DNA of 37,188 nt from CAUPWF01 sp036656795 (lineage in GTDB: Bacteria > Bacillota > Clostridia > Lachnospirales > Lachnospiraceae). The translations under genes were made by a program, and so were the position numbers. The first letter of the stretch is position 1; each line of letters opens with the position of its first letter. The stretch spans positions 1-37,188 of the forward strand of contig JAVXHR010000017.1 of assembly GCA_036656795.1 (NCBI GenBank), given 5' to 3'. This document shows positions 1 to 7,895 of the stretch, in pieces. The notes under the pieces were generated by a model, which was not told the origin of the DNA, ran no database searches, and saw nothing but the letters and a program-made list of their open reading frames with translations.

Positions 1-1481
1 CTCTTCATCGTTGGGAATAGTAATACATCACGGATAGCAGCAGAATCTGTTAGTAACATTACCATACGATCAATACCAATACCGATACCTCCCGTTGGTG
101 GCATACCATGCTCCAAAGCATTCAAGAAATCTTCATCCATACTATTTGCCTCTTCATCACCTTGTGCCTTTAATTCTTCTTGTGCTTCGAACCGTCCACG
201 TTGATCAATCGGATCATTCAATTCTGAAAATGCATTGGCCATTTCACGTTTTGTAATAAATAATTCAAACCGTTCTGTATATTCAGGGTTTTCCGGTTTT
301 CTTTTAGCCAATGGTGATACCTCAACCGGGTGATCCATAATAAAAGTTGGTTGTACCAGCTTTTCTTCCACAAATTCTTCAAATAACAGATTTAAGATAT
401 CTCCCTTTTTATGTCTTGGCTCATAATGAACCTTATGCTTATCTGCCAAGGCCTTTGCTTCTTCTTCTGTTTTCACTTCATCAAAGTCAATACCTGCATA
501 TTTCTTTACAGCTTCTACCATGGTTAATCTTTCAAATGGTTCTGCCAAGTCAATCTCTACTCCATCATAGCTAATCTTGGTTGTCCCAAGTACTTCTTGT
601 GCTACATGTCGATACAGATTCTCTGCCAGCTCCATCATACCATTGTAATCGGTATATGCCTGATATAATTCCAACAAGGTGAATTCCGGATTGTGACGTA
701 CTGACAACCCTTCATTCCGAAATACACGACCTACTTCATATACACGTTCCAGTCCACCCACAATCAATCTCTTTAGATATAATTCCAAAGAAATTCTAAG
801 ATGCACATCTTCGTCTAACGCGTTGAAATGTGTGTCAAATGGTCTAGCTGCAGCCCCACCTGCATTCGGAACCAATACCGGCGTCTCAACTTCCATAAAT
901 CCATCATTATCCAGATAACGTCGAATCGCACTGATGATTTGAGAACGTTTTACAAAAGTATCTTTGACCTCTTGATTCATAATAAGATCTACATATCGTT
1001 GACGATAACGAATATCTGTGTTGGTTAATCCATGGAATTTCTCTGGAAGAATCTGCAGACTCTTCGATAATAACATTACACCTGACGCATGGATTGATAT
1101 TTCTTCTGTCTTTGTCTTAAACACTTCTCCTGTAAGTCCAATAATATCGCCAATATCAAATTTTTTGAACTCTTTATATACTTCTTCTCCAACACTGTCT
1201 CTGGCTACATAGGATTGGATATTTCCTTTTAGATCTTGAATATTACAAAAAGAGGCTTTTCCCATTACTCGTTTCGACATAATACGTCCCGCAACTGATA
1301 CTTCTTTTCCTTCTAATTCAGCAAAATCATCCTTAATATCTTTACTGTGGTGAGATGCCTGATATTTCATAATTTCAAATGGGTTTTTTCCATTTTCCTG
1401 TAATTCAGCTAATTTTTCACGACGCACCTTTCGCAACTGATTCAAATCTGGTTCTTGTGCATTCTTTTGTTGTTCTGACAT
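1..1481 (-). CDS. lysS: Lysyl-tRNA synthetase, class II (3' end cut by window edge)
   Basis: This cytosolic enzyme charges tRNA-Lys with lysine using ATP. The visible 493 residues begin MSEQQKNAQEPDL. They contain an N-terminal OB-fold anticodon-binding region (about residues 55-165) and then the class II catalytic core, with motif 2 as RVFRNEG and motif 3 as GIGIDRMVML near the end. The last visible residues, RDVLLFPTMK, correspond to the end of the catalytic domain, so only a short tail or an optional C-terminal extension is missing. The ATG at 1481 has an ACTCCT complement (AGGAGT) 6 to 8 bases upstream. That ribosome site touches the greA stop, so translation may be coupled. The gap to greA is 11 bases, and the two genes share the promoter at 2066-2094, a common arrangement in Firmicutes. 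The identification is firm. Confidence 0.97.
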   Translation of the reverse strand, partial: MSEQQKNAQEPDLNQLRKVRREKLAELQENGKNPFEIMKYQASHHSKDIKDDFAELEGKEVSVAGRIMSKRVMGKASFCNIQDLKGNIQSYVARDSVGEEVYKEFKKFDIGDIIGLTGEVFKTKTEEISIHASGVMLLSKSLQILPEKFHGLTNTDIRYRQRYVDLIMNQEVKDTFVKRSQIISAIRRYLDNDGFMEVETPVLVPNAGGAAARPFDTHFNALDEDVHLRISLELYLKRLIVGGLERVYEVGRVFRNEGLSVRHNPEFTLLELYQAYTDYNGMMELAENLYRHVAQEVLGTTKISYDGVEIDLAEPFERLTMVEAVKKYAGIDFDEVKTEEEAKALADKHKVHYEPRHKKGDILNLLFEEFVEEKLVQPTFIMDHPVEVSPLAKRKPENPEYTERFELFITKREMANAFSELNDPIDQRGRFEAQEELKAQGDEEANSMDEDFLNALEHGMPPTGGIGIGIDRMVMLLTDSAAIRDVLLFPTMK

Positions 1482-1492
1482 ATTTTCACTCC

Positions 1493-1975
1493 TTAGATTG
1501 AACGATTGATTTTAAGTACTTTGTATTCGATAATTCCGGCTTGAGTCTCTACTTGTACTTTAGCTCCTATTTTTTTCCCTATGAGTGCTTTTCCGACCGG
1601 TGATTCATTTGATATCTTTCCGGTTAAACTATTTGCTTCTGTAGAACCTACAATCTTAAATTCCATCTCTTCTTTAAACTCTTGATCATATACTACAACC
1701 GTACAGCCAACATTGATTTTTTTAAGATCAACTTCATCTTCTACAACAACCTCTACATTTTTTAAGATTTTTTCTAATTCATCAATACGAGCCTCTATAT
1801 CACGTTGTTCATCTTTTGCCGCATCATATTCAGCATTCTCAGATAAATCTCCCTGTTCTCTGGCCTCTTTAATTTTTCCTGCTACCGTTTTACGACCTAC
1901 TACTTTTAATGTCTCAAGTTCATCTTCCAGTGATTTTAATCCAGCATAGGTAAGTATTGTCTTTTTCTCTTCCAT
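1493..1975 (-). CDS. greA: Transcription elongation factor GreA
   Basis: GreA enters the secondary channel of RNA polymerase and stimulates cleavage of backtracked transcripts. The 160-residue protein has the normal family length. Residues 1 to about 75 form the coiled coil, with the acidic tip region SENAEYDAAKDEQ, and the remainder is the FKBP-like C-terminal domain, including ISNESPVGKALIGKKIGA. It is the first gene after a consensus promoter, and lysS follows 11 bases downstream. The start at 1975 has a GGAAG-type ribosome site. Nothing is unusual about the protein. Confidence 0.97.
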   Translation of the reverse strand: MEEKKTILTYAGLKSLEDELETLKVVGRKTVAGKIKEAREQGDLSENAEYDAAKDEQRDIEARIDELEKILKNVEVVVEDEVDLKKINVGCTVVVYDQEFKEEMEFKIVGSTEANSLTGKISNESPVGKALIGKKIGAKVQVETQAGIIEYKVLKINRSI

Positions 1976-2065
1976 ATTAGCTACTTCCTCTCTTTGTTAC
2001 TCTATATTCACAAGGGATTTCCTTGCTATATTCTAAGCGTCCATATTTACTGCCACAATTTTAAC

Positions 2066-2094
2066 ATTATACACGATAAGGGCTTAGATGTCAA
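2066..2094 (-). promoter_or_regulatory. Sigma-A promoter for greA-lysS
   Basis: On the minus strand TTGACA (2089-2094) is followed after exactly 17 bases by TATAAT (2066-2071). Both hexamers match consensus perfectly. The expected start of transcription is near 2059, giving a leader of about 85 bases before greA. Confidence 0.9.
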
Positions 2095-2099
2095 TATTT

Positions 2100-2120
2100 T
2101 TACATAGTAATTGTATGTAA
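2100..2120. repeat. 7-7-7 inverted repeat upstream of the greA promoter
   Basis: TTACATA and TATGTAA flank a 7-base spacer, ending 5 bases upstream of the -35 hexamer. It also lies just after the dusB stop. It lacks a run of T on the minus strand, so it is not a standard terminator. It could be a weak operator or chance in AT-rich sequence. Confidence 0.35.
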
Positions 2121-2143
2121 GAACCCCCTGTTTTATTAGTGTT

Positions 2144-3118
2144 TTATTGTAATTTCTCTTCCAACAGTTGTTCCAATTCCCGATAAGACTCTACTTGATT
2201 AATTGCATTTCTGAGTTTTGTCGCTTGATGCATTCCGTTTGTATACCAAGCTACATGTTTTCGCATCTCTCGAATCCCTAAGTATTCCCCTTTATAGCTC
2301 TTCTGCAACGATGCATGTCGCAACATCATCTCTTTTATTTCTACCACGCTTGGTCTTGGTGGTATGATACCGGTCTTATCATACTCCGACAATTCATAAA
2401 ATATCCACGGATTGCCTTGCGCCCCACGTCCTATCATTATGCCATCACACCCTGTCCGTTCAACCATTTCACGGGCTGTTTCTGCAGATACAACATCTCC
2501 ATTTCCAATGACCGGTATAGATACTGCATCTTTTACCTGTCTAATAATATCCCAATCTGCCATACCCGAATAATACTGTTCCCTTGTACGTCCATGAATC
2601 GCAACCGCCGCTCCGCCTGCTGCCTCTACAATCTTTGCAATCTCTACTGCATTAATATGCTCCTCGTCAAATCCTTTGCGAATCTTGACGGTGACCGGTT
2701 TTTGAATTCCCTGAACCGTCTGATGTACAATCTCATATACGAGCTTTGGATCTTTCATAAGCATAGATCCCTCTCCATTTTTAACAATCTTTGGAACCGG
2801 ACAGCCCATATTAATATCCAAGATATCAAAGGGTAATTCTTCTATCTGTTTTGCCACCTCACTAATAACAAATGGATCTGAGCCAAAAAGTTGTAAGGAT
2901 ACTGGGCGTTCTTTTTCGTGAATTTCAAGCAATGCTTTTGTATTGCGATTGTGATATTGAATCGCCTTTGCACTAACCATCTCCATACCTAACAACCCTG
3001 CTCCTTGTTCCTTGCAAAGCAATCGGAATGGCAGGTCCGTAACCCCCGCCATTGGTGCTAATATATATGGATTTTCTAATACTACATTTCCTATGGTCAA
3101 TTTATCTGTTTTTTTCAT
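2144..3118 (-). CDS. dusB: tRNA-dihydrouridine synthase (DusB-like)
   Basis: This FMN enzyme reduces uridines in the D-loop of tRNA using NADPH. The 324-residue TIM barrel shows the family opening YILAPMAGVTDLPFR (about 19-33), the catalytic cysteine Cys106 in NMGCPVPKI, the active-site HGRTREQYYSG (about 175-185), and the FMN phosphate loop GNGDV and GIMIGRGAQGNPW. The ATG at 3118 lies inside the end of coaX (17-base overlap), so translation is probably coupled. It is the last gene of the patatin-birA-coaX-dusB run. I see no good terminator after it; the next feature is the greA promoter. In many Firmicutes dusB also sits near greA-lysS, as here. Confidence 0.95.
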   Translation of the reverse strand: MKKTDKLTIGNVVLENPYILAPMAGVTDLPFRLLCKEQGAGLLGMEMVSAKAIQYHNRNTKALLEIHEKERPVSLQLFGSDPFVISEVAKQIEELPFDILDINMGCPVPKIVKNGEGSMLMKDPKLVYEIVHQTVQGIQKPVTVKIRKGFDEEHINAVEIAKIVEAAGGAAVAIHGRTREQYYSGMADWDIIRQVKDAVSIPVIGNGDVVSAETAREMVERTGCDGIMIGRGAQGNPWIFYELSEYDKTGIIPPRPSVVEIKEMMLRHASLQKSYKGEYLGIREMRKHVAWYTNGMHQATKLRNAINQVESYRELEQLLEEKLQ

Positions 3119-3869
3119 ATATAATGCGCAATCCTTCTAATGTCAACATTGGATTGTAGATATCTATGCTTTGTGTTTCTGCCTCAATAATCTTACCAAG
3201 TCCACCTGTCGCAACTACTTTTAGTTGTGTATATTTTGATTCTTCTTTCATCTTTTTAACAATATATTCCGTCTGACCGATGGTTCCATACACCAGTCCT
3301 GCCTGCATACTAGAGATAGTCTCTTTTGCCAGTATGGAAGCAGGTTTTTTTATTTCTATCTCCGGAAGCATTGCCGATCCTCCCCATAATGCCCTAGCTG
3401 AAGTACGAATGCCCGGCGCAGTGACACCTGCCAAGAATGTCCCATCCGGTCCAACCAGATCATAAGTCGTTGCAGTACCAAAATCAACAATAATTACAGG
3501 TCCTCCGTACAGATTATACGCTGCTACCGCATCTACAATGCGATCCGGCCCTACCTCACGAGGATTATCTGCCGCAATCTTAATTCCGGTTTTAACACCC
3601 GGCGAAACCACTAGGGGACGTGCTTCCATATATTTTACGATTCCACTTCCTAAAGAATGCATAATATCCGGAACTACAGAAGATACTACTACATTATGGA
3701 TTGCCTTAACCGCAAACCCTTTTCGTTCAATTAGGTCACACAAGAACATTCCATATTCATCTGAAGTTCTTGGCAACTTGGTTGTCAAGCGAAAGGTCCC
3801 TTTTAATTTTTTTCCCTCAAATATTCCTAATGTAATATTTGTATTTCCCACATCAATCGCCAGTAACAT
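3102..3869 (-). CDS. coaX: Type III pantothenate kinase
   Basis: CoaX phosphorylates pantothenate, the first step of coenzyme A synthesis. Its 255 residues fit the family. It shows the ASKHA-fold nucleotide-binding motif DVGNTN (6-11), the conserved GPDR with Asp109 as likely catalytic base, and DFGTATTYD (129-137). Type III kinases usually need a monovalent cation and resist CoA feedback; this is family knowledge. The ATG at 3869 directly follows the stop codon of the upstream small gene (TAGATG), with GGAGGAG in the end of that gene as ribosome site. dusB overlaps its 3' end. Confidence 0.97.
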   Translation of the reverse strand: MLLAIDVGNTNITLGIFEGKKLKGTFRLTTKLPRTSDEYGMFLCDLIERKGFAVKAIHNVVVSSVVPDIMHSLGSGIVKYMEARPLVVSPGVKTGIKIAADNPREVGPDRIVDAVAAYNLYGGPVIIVDFGTATTYDLVGPDGTFLAGVTAPGIRTSARALWGGSAMLPEIEIKKPASILAKETISSMQAGLVYGTIGQTEYIVKKMKEESKYTQLKVVATGGLGKIIEAETQSIDIYNPMLTLEGLRIIYEKNR

Positions 3870-4199
3870 CTATATCTCCTCCCCTAAAAAGAATACTTTA
3901 TAGTACATTTGCAGTGCCTGTAATAGTTCCGCTTTTGTTTTTTGCAATTCTTTTATCTTTAGTTGACTTCCTATTTCATCAAAGCACATATCTGTTTCTT
4001 CGTTGGAAACTTCAAAACAAAGTGTTCCATCTTTTTCATAAACTAAAGTTAATACTCCACCGACATCTTCTGTATATAATACACACATAATCTTTAATTC
4101 ATCTTTCACATCACTGGGTAACGATTCAAAATCCGGATTTAAATAATACTTCTTTTCATAAGCGTTTGCTCCACACAACACAATCTTATCTTCATACAT
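3870..4199 (-). CDS. Small conserved protein of unknown function (DUF6145-like)
   Basis: The gene encodes 109 residues with no signal peptide or membrane segment, so it is probably cytosolic. The N-terminal half carries KKYYLNPDFESLPSDVK and the hydrophobic stretch LKIMCVLYTEDVGGVLTLVY. The C-terminal third is a predicted amphipathic helix (KIKELQKTKAELLQAL) ending in YYKVFFLGEE. From memory it resembles a short Lachnospiraceae family, DUF6145; I could not check this. It sits between birA (14-base gap) and coaX (no gap), both cofactor genes, and its stop codon abuts the coaX start. It is real by its ribosome site and its place in the operon. I cannot assign a function. Confidence 0.8.
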   Translation of the reverse strand: MYEDKIVLCGANAYEKKYYLNPDFESLPSDVKDELKIMCVLYTEDVGGVLTLVYEKDGTLCFEVSNEETDMCFDEIGSQLKIKELQKTKAELLQALQMYYKVFFLGEEI

Positions 4200-4213
4200 T
4201 ACTCTCTACTCCT

Positions 4214-5197
4214 TTACACATATCCATAGATACCGCGTACGGATACCTCACCTGCATATATAGTTTCTATATCTCCTGTTGCTGTTTTTACCAATAATTC
4301 ACCTGTTTCATTAATACCTAATGCATAGGCCGTATATTCATGTTTTGGCTCCAGTACTTTCACTTCCCGATCACAATTAATTAACAATGCATTATATTCT
4401 TTTTGTATAAAAGCAAGGGATCCACAAGCAATAAATTTCTCATAATTTTTTTCAAAATGTTCTAAGATTTCGGTAATAAGCTCTGCCCTTTTTATTGCTC
4501 GACCTTCTTCTATGCGAATTGATGTTGCGGTATTCTGCAATTCTTCTGGAACACACTCCCCGTTTACATTAATTCCCACTCCAATTACTACATGATTGAT
4601 ATAATCAATTTCTGTACTCATCTCTGTTAGAATTCCACATATTTTTTTCTTGTGTAACACAATATCATTGGGCCATTTAATCTTAACGTTCAATTCTTCC
4701 TTATCTCGCAGCACACGCGCTACACTGTACGCCATCAATAAAGTAAGCATAGGGGCCTGTGGTGGCTCTAGTTCCGGACGTAGTATCATAGACAGATAGA
4801 TACTTGTGCCGCCAGGAGATATCCATGTTTTTCCTCTTCGACCTTTTCCCGCCTGTTGCATATCAGCTACCACAACTGTTCCATGGACTGCTCCTGTGTC
4901 TGCCAATCGCTTTGCCTGCTTGTTTGTGGAATCAGTCTCACTCATATAGACAATTTCCTTTCCAAGCCATGTTGTCGTAGAAAGACTTCGAAGCTCTTCT
5001 TTTGACAAGATATCCGGACTCCTAACTAAGCAATATCCTTTATTACGAATCGCTTCTATTTCATATCCTTCTTCTTCCAATTGATGAATCACTTTCCATA
5101 TAGCTGTTCTCGAAACCGAAAGTTTCTCACAAAGTTGTTGCCCAGATAGATACCCGGTACTTTCCCTCAGCATTTTCAAGATTTCTGTCTTCAACAT
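4214..5197 (-). CDS. birA: Bifunctional biotin-protein ligase / biotin repressor
   Basis: The 327-residue protein attaches biotin to carboxylase carrier domains through biotinyl-AMP. It also has an N-terminal winged helix-turn-helix (about 1-60, with LSVSRTAIWKVIHQL), so it is likely a DNA-binding regulator too. The ligase shows the ATP/biotin loop GKGRRGKTWISPGG (117-130), KWPNDIVL near 174-181 with the conserved lysine, and VVIGVGINVN. The short SH3-like C-terminal domain is present. The ATG at 5197 has GAGGTGG upstream and overlaps the patatin gene by 7 bases. No biotin synthesis genes lie in this window, so regulatory targets would be elsewhere. Confidence 0.95.
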   Translation of the reverse strand: MLKTEILKMLRESTGYLSGQQLCEKLSVSRTAIWKVIHQLEEEGYEIEAIRNKGYCLVRSPDILSKEELRSLSTTTWLGKEIVYMSETDSTNKQAKRLADTGAVHGTVVVADMQQAGKGRRGKTWISPGGTSIYLSMILRPELEPPQAPMLTLLMAYSVARVLRDKEELNVKIKWPNDIVLHKKKICGILTEMSTEIDYINHVVIGVGINVNGECVPEELQNTATSIRIEEGRAIKRAELITEILEHFEKNYEKFIACGSLAFIQKEYNALLINCDREVKVLEPKHEYTAYALGINETGELLVKTATGDIETIYAGEVSVRGIYGYV

Positions 5198-6312
5198 TCC
5201 ACCTCTTCCGATACTTGTTCACTTTCTATCTGGATAAATTGACATAAAAATTCAGGAAACACTTCTTTCTCTTTCGTGTTTTTATATCTATCCTTGACTT
5301 CCTGCACCAGTTCTTGCTCTGTATAGATCTGATACTTTGGTACCTGTAATAATTTTGCACTTGCTTCTAGCATTGCCGTATAAATTTCTTTATCTGTGTA
5401 TCCAAGCAATAGCTTAAAACGAAATGCTACGCTCGCTTTTTCTCGTTCCTTCATATCTTTTAATTTCTCTACATAATAGCATTCTTCTTGTATTTGTTCA
5501 ATATAATAAATAGTACCGGATAACCCATATAACAAACGCTTTGCATCGTAATATCCAATTTTCATATTGAGTATGCTTCGTTTCCGATCAAATTCTATAA
5601 TACTTCCAAGACCAACACGAGGCGCTATCTCATATTGTGTTGCATCTTTGGGCAATCTTGTTTTGGCTGCACGCCCAGGGCCATAGATGCGCACTTGAAT
5701 AAGATTCTGATATCCCCTTTTCACTAAAGATTTTGTTGGTAAGTTATTAACAACCCCGCCATCTACATATGTCTTTCCGTGAAGTTTTTCGTTTTTAAAT
5801 CCAATAAGATATGCACTTGCCAAAAGAAAATCTTCTAATAATCCTTCCGGAATATCTCGAATACTAAGATCCAATTCTTTGAATTCTGTAACAGAAAAAG
5901 TCAAAAGACAAAATTCAATTCCTGAATTTCGGATCATCTCTTCATCTGCTGCTTCATGAATTAATTTCCTTAAAGGCGCAATATCAATGCCTCCTTCTGA
6001 TAAGACTTTACGCATCTCTGTCAATACTTCGGAGACTTTATTTTCTTTATTAAAAAATCGTTCCATCCAATCATCATCTACATTCATAACGCTGGAATAC
6101 TTCATCTCACTCCAGATTTGTTCTGCTTTCTCCACACTCCCCATACATACCAATGCTCCATTCAGTGCTCCCACTGATGTACCTGCCACCGCCTTGATAG
6201 AGATTCCTTCTTCTACAAGAGCTTTCCATGCGCCAATTTGATAGGCACCTCTTGCACCACCACCATCAAATACTAATCCATATTCTTTTGTACGATCAAT
6301 CATTAATTGCAT
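5191..6312 (-). CDS. Patatin-like phospholipase
   Basis: This is a predicted serine acyl hydrolase. The 373-residue protein has the patatin fold signatures in order: oxyanion loop DGGGARGAYQIG (16-27), nucleophile elbow GTSVG with Ser46, and the catalytic aspartate Asp184 in DGG (TYVDGGVVNNLP). The last 170 or so residues are not part of the catalytic core; they are charged and of unknown role. No signal peptide is seen, so it probably acts from the cytosol on membrane lipids. The first ATG (6312) has AGGGGTGA a few bases upstream and is preferred over the in-frame ATG three codons later. It overlaps birA by 7 bases. The substrate is unknown. Confidence 0.9.
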   Translation of the reverse strand: MQLMIDRTKEYGLVFDGGGARGAYQIGAWKALVEEGISIKAVAGTSVGALNGALVCMGSVEKAEQIWSEMKYSSVMNVDDDWMERFFNKENKVSEVLTEMRKVLSEGGIDIAPLRKLIHEAADEEMIRNSGIEFCLLTFSVTEFKELDLSIRDIPEGLLEDFLLASAYLIGFKNEKLHGKTYVDGGVVNNLPTKSLVKRGYQNLIQVRIYGPGRAAKTRLPKDATQYEIAPRVGLGSIIEFDRKRSILNMKIGYYDAKRLLYGLSGTIYYIEQIQEECYYVEKLKDMKEREKASVAFRFKLLLGYTDKEIYTAMLEASAKLLQVPKYQIYTEQELVQEVKDRYKNTKEKEVFPEFLCQFIQIESEQVSEEVEC

Positions 6313-6424
6313 TTTGTCACCCCTTATTGAATGGATTTAGGGCGCATCGCTTCTTAAAGTGACACGCCCGTGAACATGGATATAACCTTGCAAAGCGAAT
6401 TCTAAAATAATCGCCTTGATTTCC

Positions 6425-7147
6425 TTAGTGTTTTTGCTTGATTTTTCTTTTGCCTTTTGCTTTACTTCTTTTTTTATAACTACTTGGTCTGAACATCGAC
6501 CACAGCATTAAGCTTCCTAACTCTATACCTGCCATAATCAAAATAAATATAAAATAATGATTTATTTCTGGTCTCTTTGAAGTTTTACTAAGTGTAATCC
6601 AGTCTTTATATACATTTGCCATATACTTATCATCTATCTTATTAAATTTGTTTTCTCTCTCTTTACATACTTGAAAAAGGTTTGATGATTGTATCTTTTC
6701 CTGGTCATTCTTAATCTGTTCTCTAATATCTGCCGGATAGTCTTCACTTGCCACTATTTTATATTTTTTTCCTTCTTTTACTGTAAGAAAATACTCGTAA
6801 TAAGGAACCGATATACCATTTTTTAATATAAAATCATATGAAATTCCAACATAAGTATAAGAACCTATCTCTATTAACTTTTCAGCATCAATAATATAGA
6901 TATCTTTCCCCGCCACCACTTCAAAGAATTGACTTTCAAAAAGAATTTCCTGCTCCAGACATTCTTTGTTACTTGGCTTATTATAACAGGCGCGAACTAT
7001 TTTTTCTTCCTTATTTTGATAAGCGGTTACAACAGTTTTTACAACCTTGATTGGCGAACTATCATCCACATGTTTTTTTGTACTACACCCACTAAGGGTA
7101 ATCAACAAAACTAACATAGTGAACGTAGATATCTTGATCCTATTCAT
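6425..7147 (-). CDS. Lipoprotein with a C-terminal membrane segment, function unknown
   Basis: The 240-residue product begins with a lipoprotein signal peptide: MNRIKIS, a hydrophobic core, then the lipobox LSGC with Cys21. The middle (about 30-190) is a soluble domain with alternating short strands that may resemble an NTF2-like fold; I do not recognise a family. Residues about 198-218 (YFIFILIMAGIELGSLMLW) form a clear membrane helix followed by a very basic tail (KKRSKAKGKRKIKQKH) that should stay in the cytosol. A lipid anchor plus a C-terminal helix is unusual. The start has a poor ribosome site, 10 bases after the PRC-barrel gene, suggesting coupling. An open frame of about 29 codons continues past the stop in another frame (see findings). 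Confidence 0.8.
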   Translation of the reverse strand: MNRIKISTFTMLVLLITLSGCSTKKHVDDSSPIKVVKTVVTAYQNKEEKIVRACYNKPSNKECLEQEILFESQFFEVVAGKDIYIIDAEKLIEIGSYTYVGISYDFILKNGISVPYYEYFLTVKEGKKYKIVASEDYPADIREQIKNDQEKIQSSNLFQVCKERENKFNKIDDKYMANVYKDWITLSKTSKRPEINHYFIFILIMAGIELGSLMLWSMFRPSSYKKRSKAKGKRKIKQKH

Positions 7148-7157
7148 TAAAAGCGCT

Positions 7158-7865
7158 CTATTCTGCGTACATTGTTAACAATGTTACTAATTCATGGGTT
7201 TTTGCCTCTTGAATAATATCCGCCGTTAATGTTGTTCCTTCCGCTAATGTATACTCACCATCTGCACTTGCAATGTCTTTTTGTAGAACTAATCCAACAA
7301 GATATTGTTCGTCCGCACTAAGCCCTGCCTGTGGTTCCGACACTTCCTGTACTTCTACACTCGGTGTTAGTGAATCTGCACTTGATTCTGTTTCGGAAGA
7401 TGCATTGGTTTCCACCTGTTTTTCTGCATGAATAAACACATAATTTTCACAGATAGATAAAATCTGAGTTCCTTCAAAGGAATCCCCATTATCTAAAAAA
7501 ACAGTAACAATATCTCCGGTAGCTTCTTCTAATTCAAAATCCACAATCTTTCCAATGATATTTCCTTGATTTGTAACTACTTTAATTCCCATAATTGAAT
7601 AACAGCTTGACAAATCTTGTATTAATTCTGTGTATTGACTTAGTTTCTTGATTGATGCAACGGTTTTAATCAAGATAAAATCTTCACCAATTCCTTCAAT
7701 ATCTTTTGGACTTAACAATGATATATTTCCTGCACGTGTGCTTTCCAGCACCAAAAATATATCCTTTGTATCCGGATTAATAATAACATCTTGTGCCTTA
7801 CCAATTGTTTTTCCTTCAAGAATTTCTACAATCGGTAACGTTAAAATAGTGGTTACTTTTTTCAT
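7158..7865 (-). CDS. PRC-barrel domain protein
   Basis: The 235-residue protein contains two PRC-barrel-like repeats. The first is about residues 5-75 (LPIVEILEGKTIGKAQDVIINPDTK) and the second about 90-150 (IMGIKVVTNQGNIIGKIVDF). A low-complexity Ser/Glu-rich linker (about 152-185) leads to a C-terminal module ending TADIIQEAKTHELVTLLTMY. No signal peptide is visible. PRC-barrels serve as protein-docking or RNA-processing adaptors in other bacteria (RimM, YlmC/YmxH); the partner here is unknown. A good GGAGG ribosome site precedes the ATG at 7865. It lies between a VanW-family gene (30-base gap) and the lipoprotein (10-base gap), suggesting an envelope-related role, which is inference. Confidence 0.85.
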   Translation of the reverse strand: MKKVTTILTLPIVEILEGKTIGKAQDVIINPDTKDIFLVLESTRAGNISLLSPKDIEGIGEDFILIKTVASIKKLSQYTELIQDLSSCYSIMGIKVVTNQGNIIGKIVDFELEEATGDIVTVFLDNGDSFEGTQILSICENYVFIHAEKQVETNASSETESSADSLTPSVEVQEVSEPQAGLSADEQYLVGLVLQKDIASADGEYTLAEGTTLTADIIQEAKTHELVTLLTMYAE

Positions 7866-7895
7866 TTCTCTTCCTCCAATTAGTTTTACTTGAAA

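Noticed and set aside
2315..2836. Plus-strand frame of 173 codons opposite dusB
   Set aside because: It is antisense to a clear dusB gene and the product is rich in Tyr, Cys and Asn without a recognisable domain.
6344..6373. GGGCG/CGCCC hairpin as terminator before the patatin gene
   Set aside because: The stem is only about 5 base pairs around a 20-base loop and no T-run follows.
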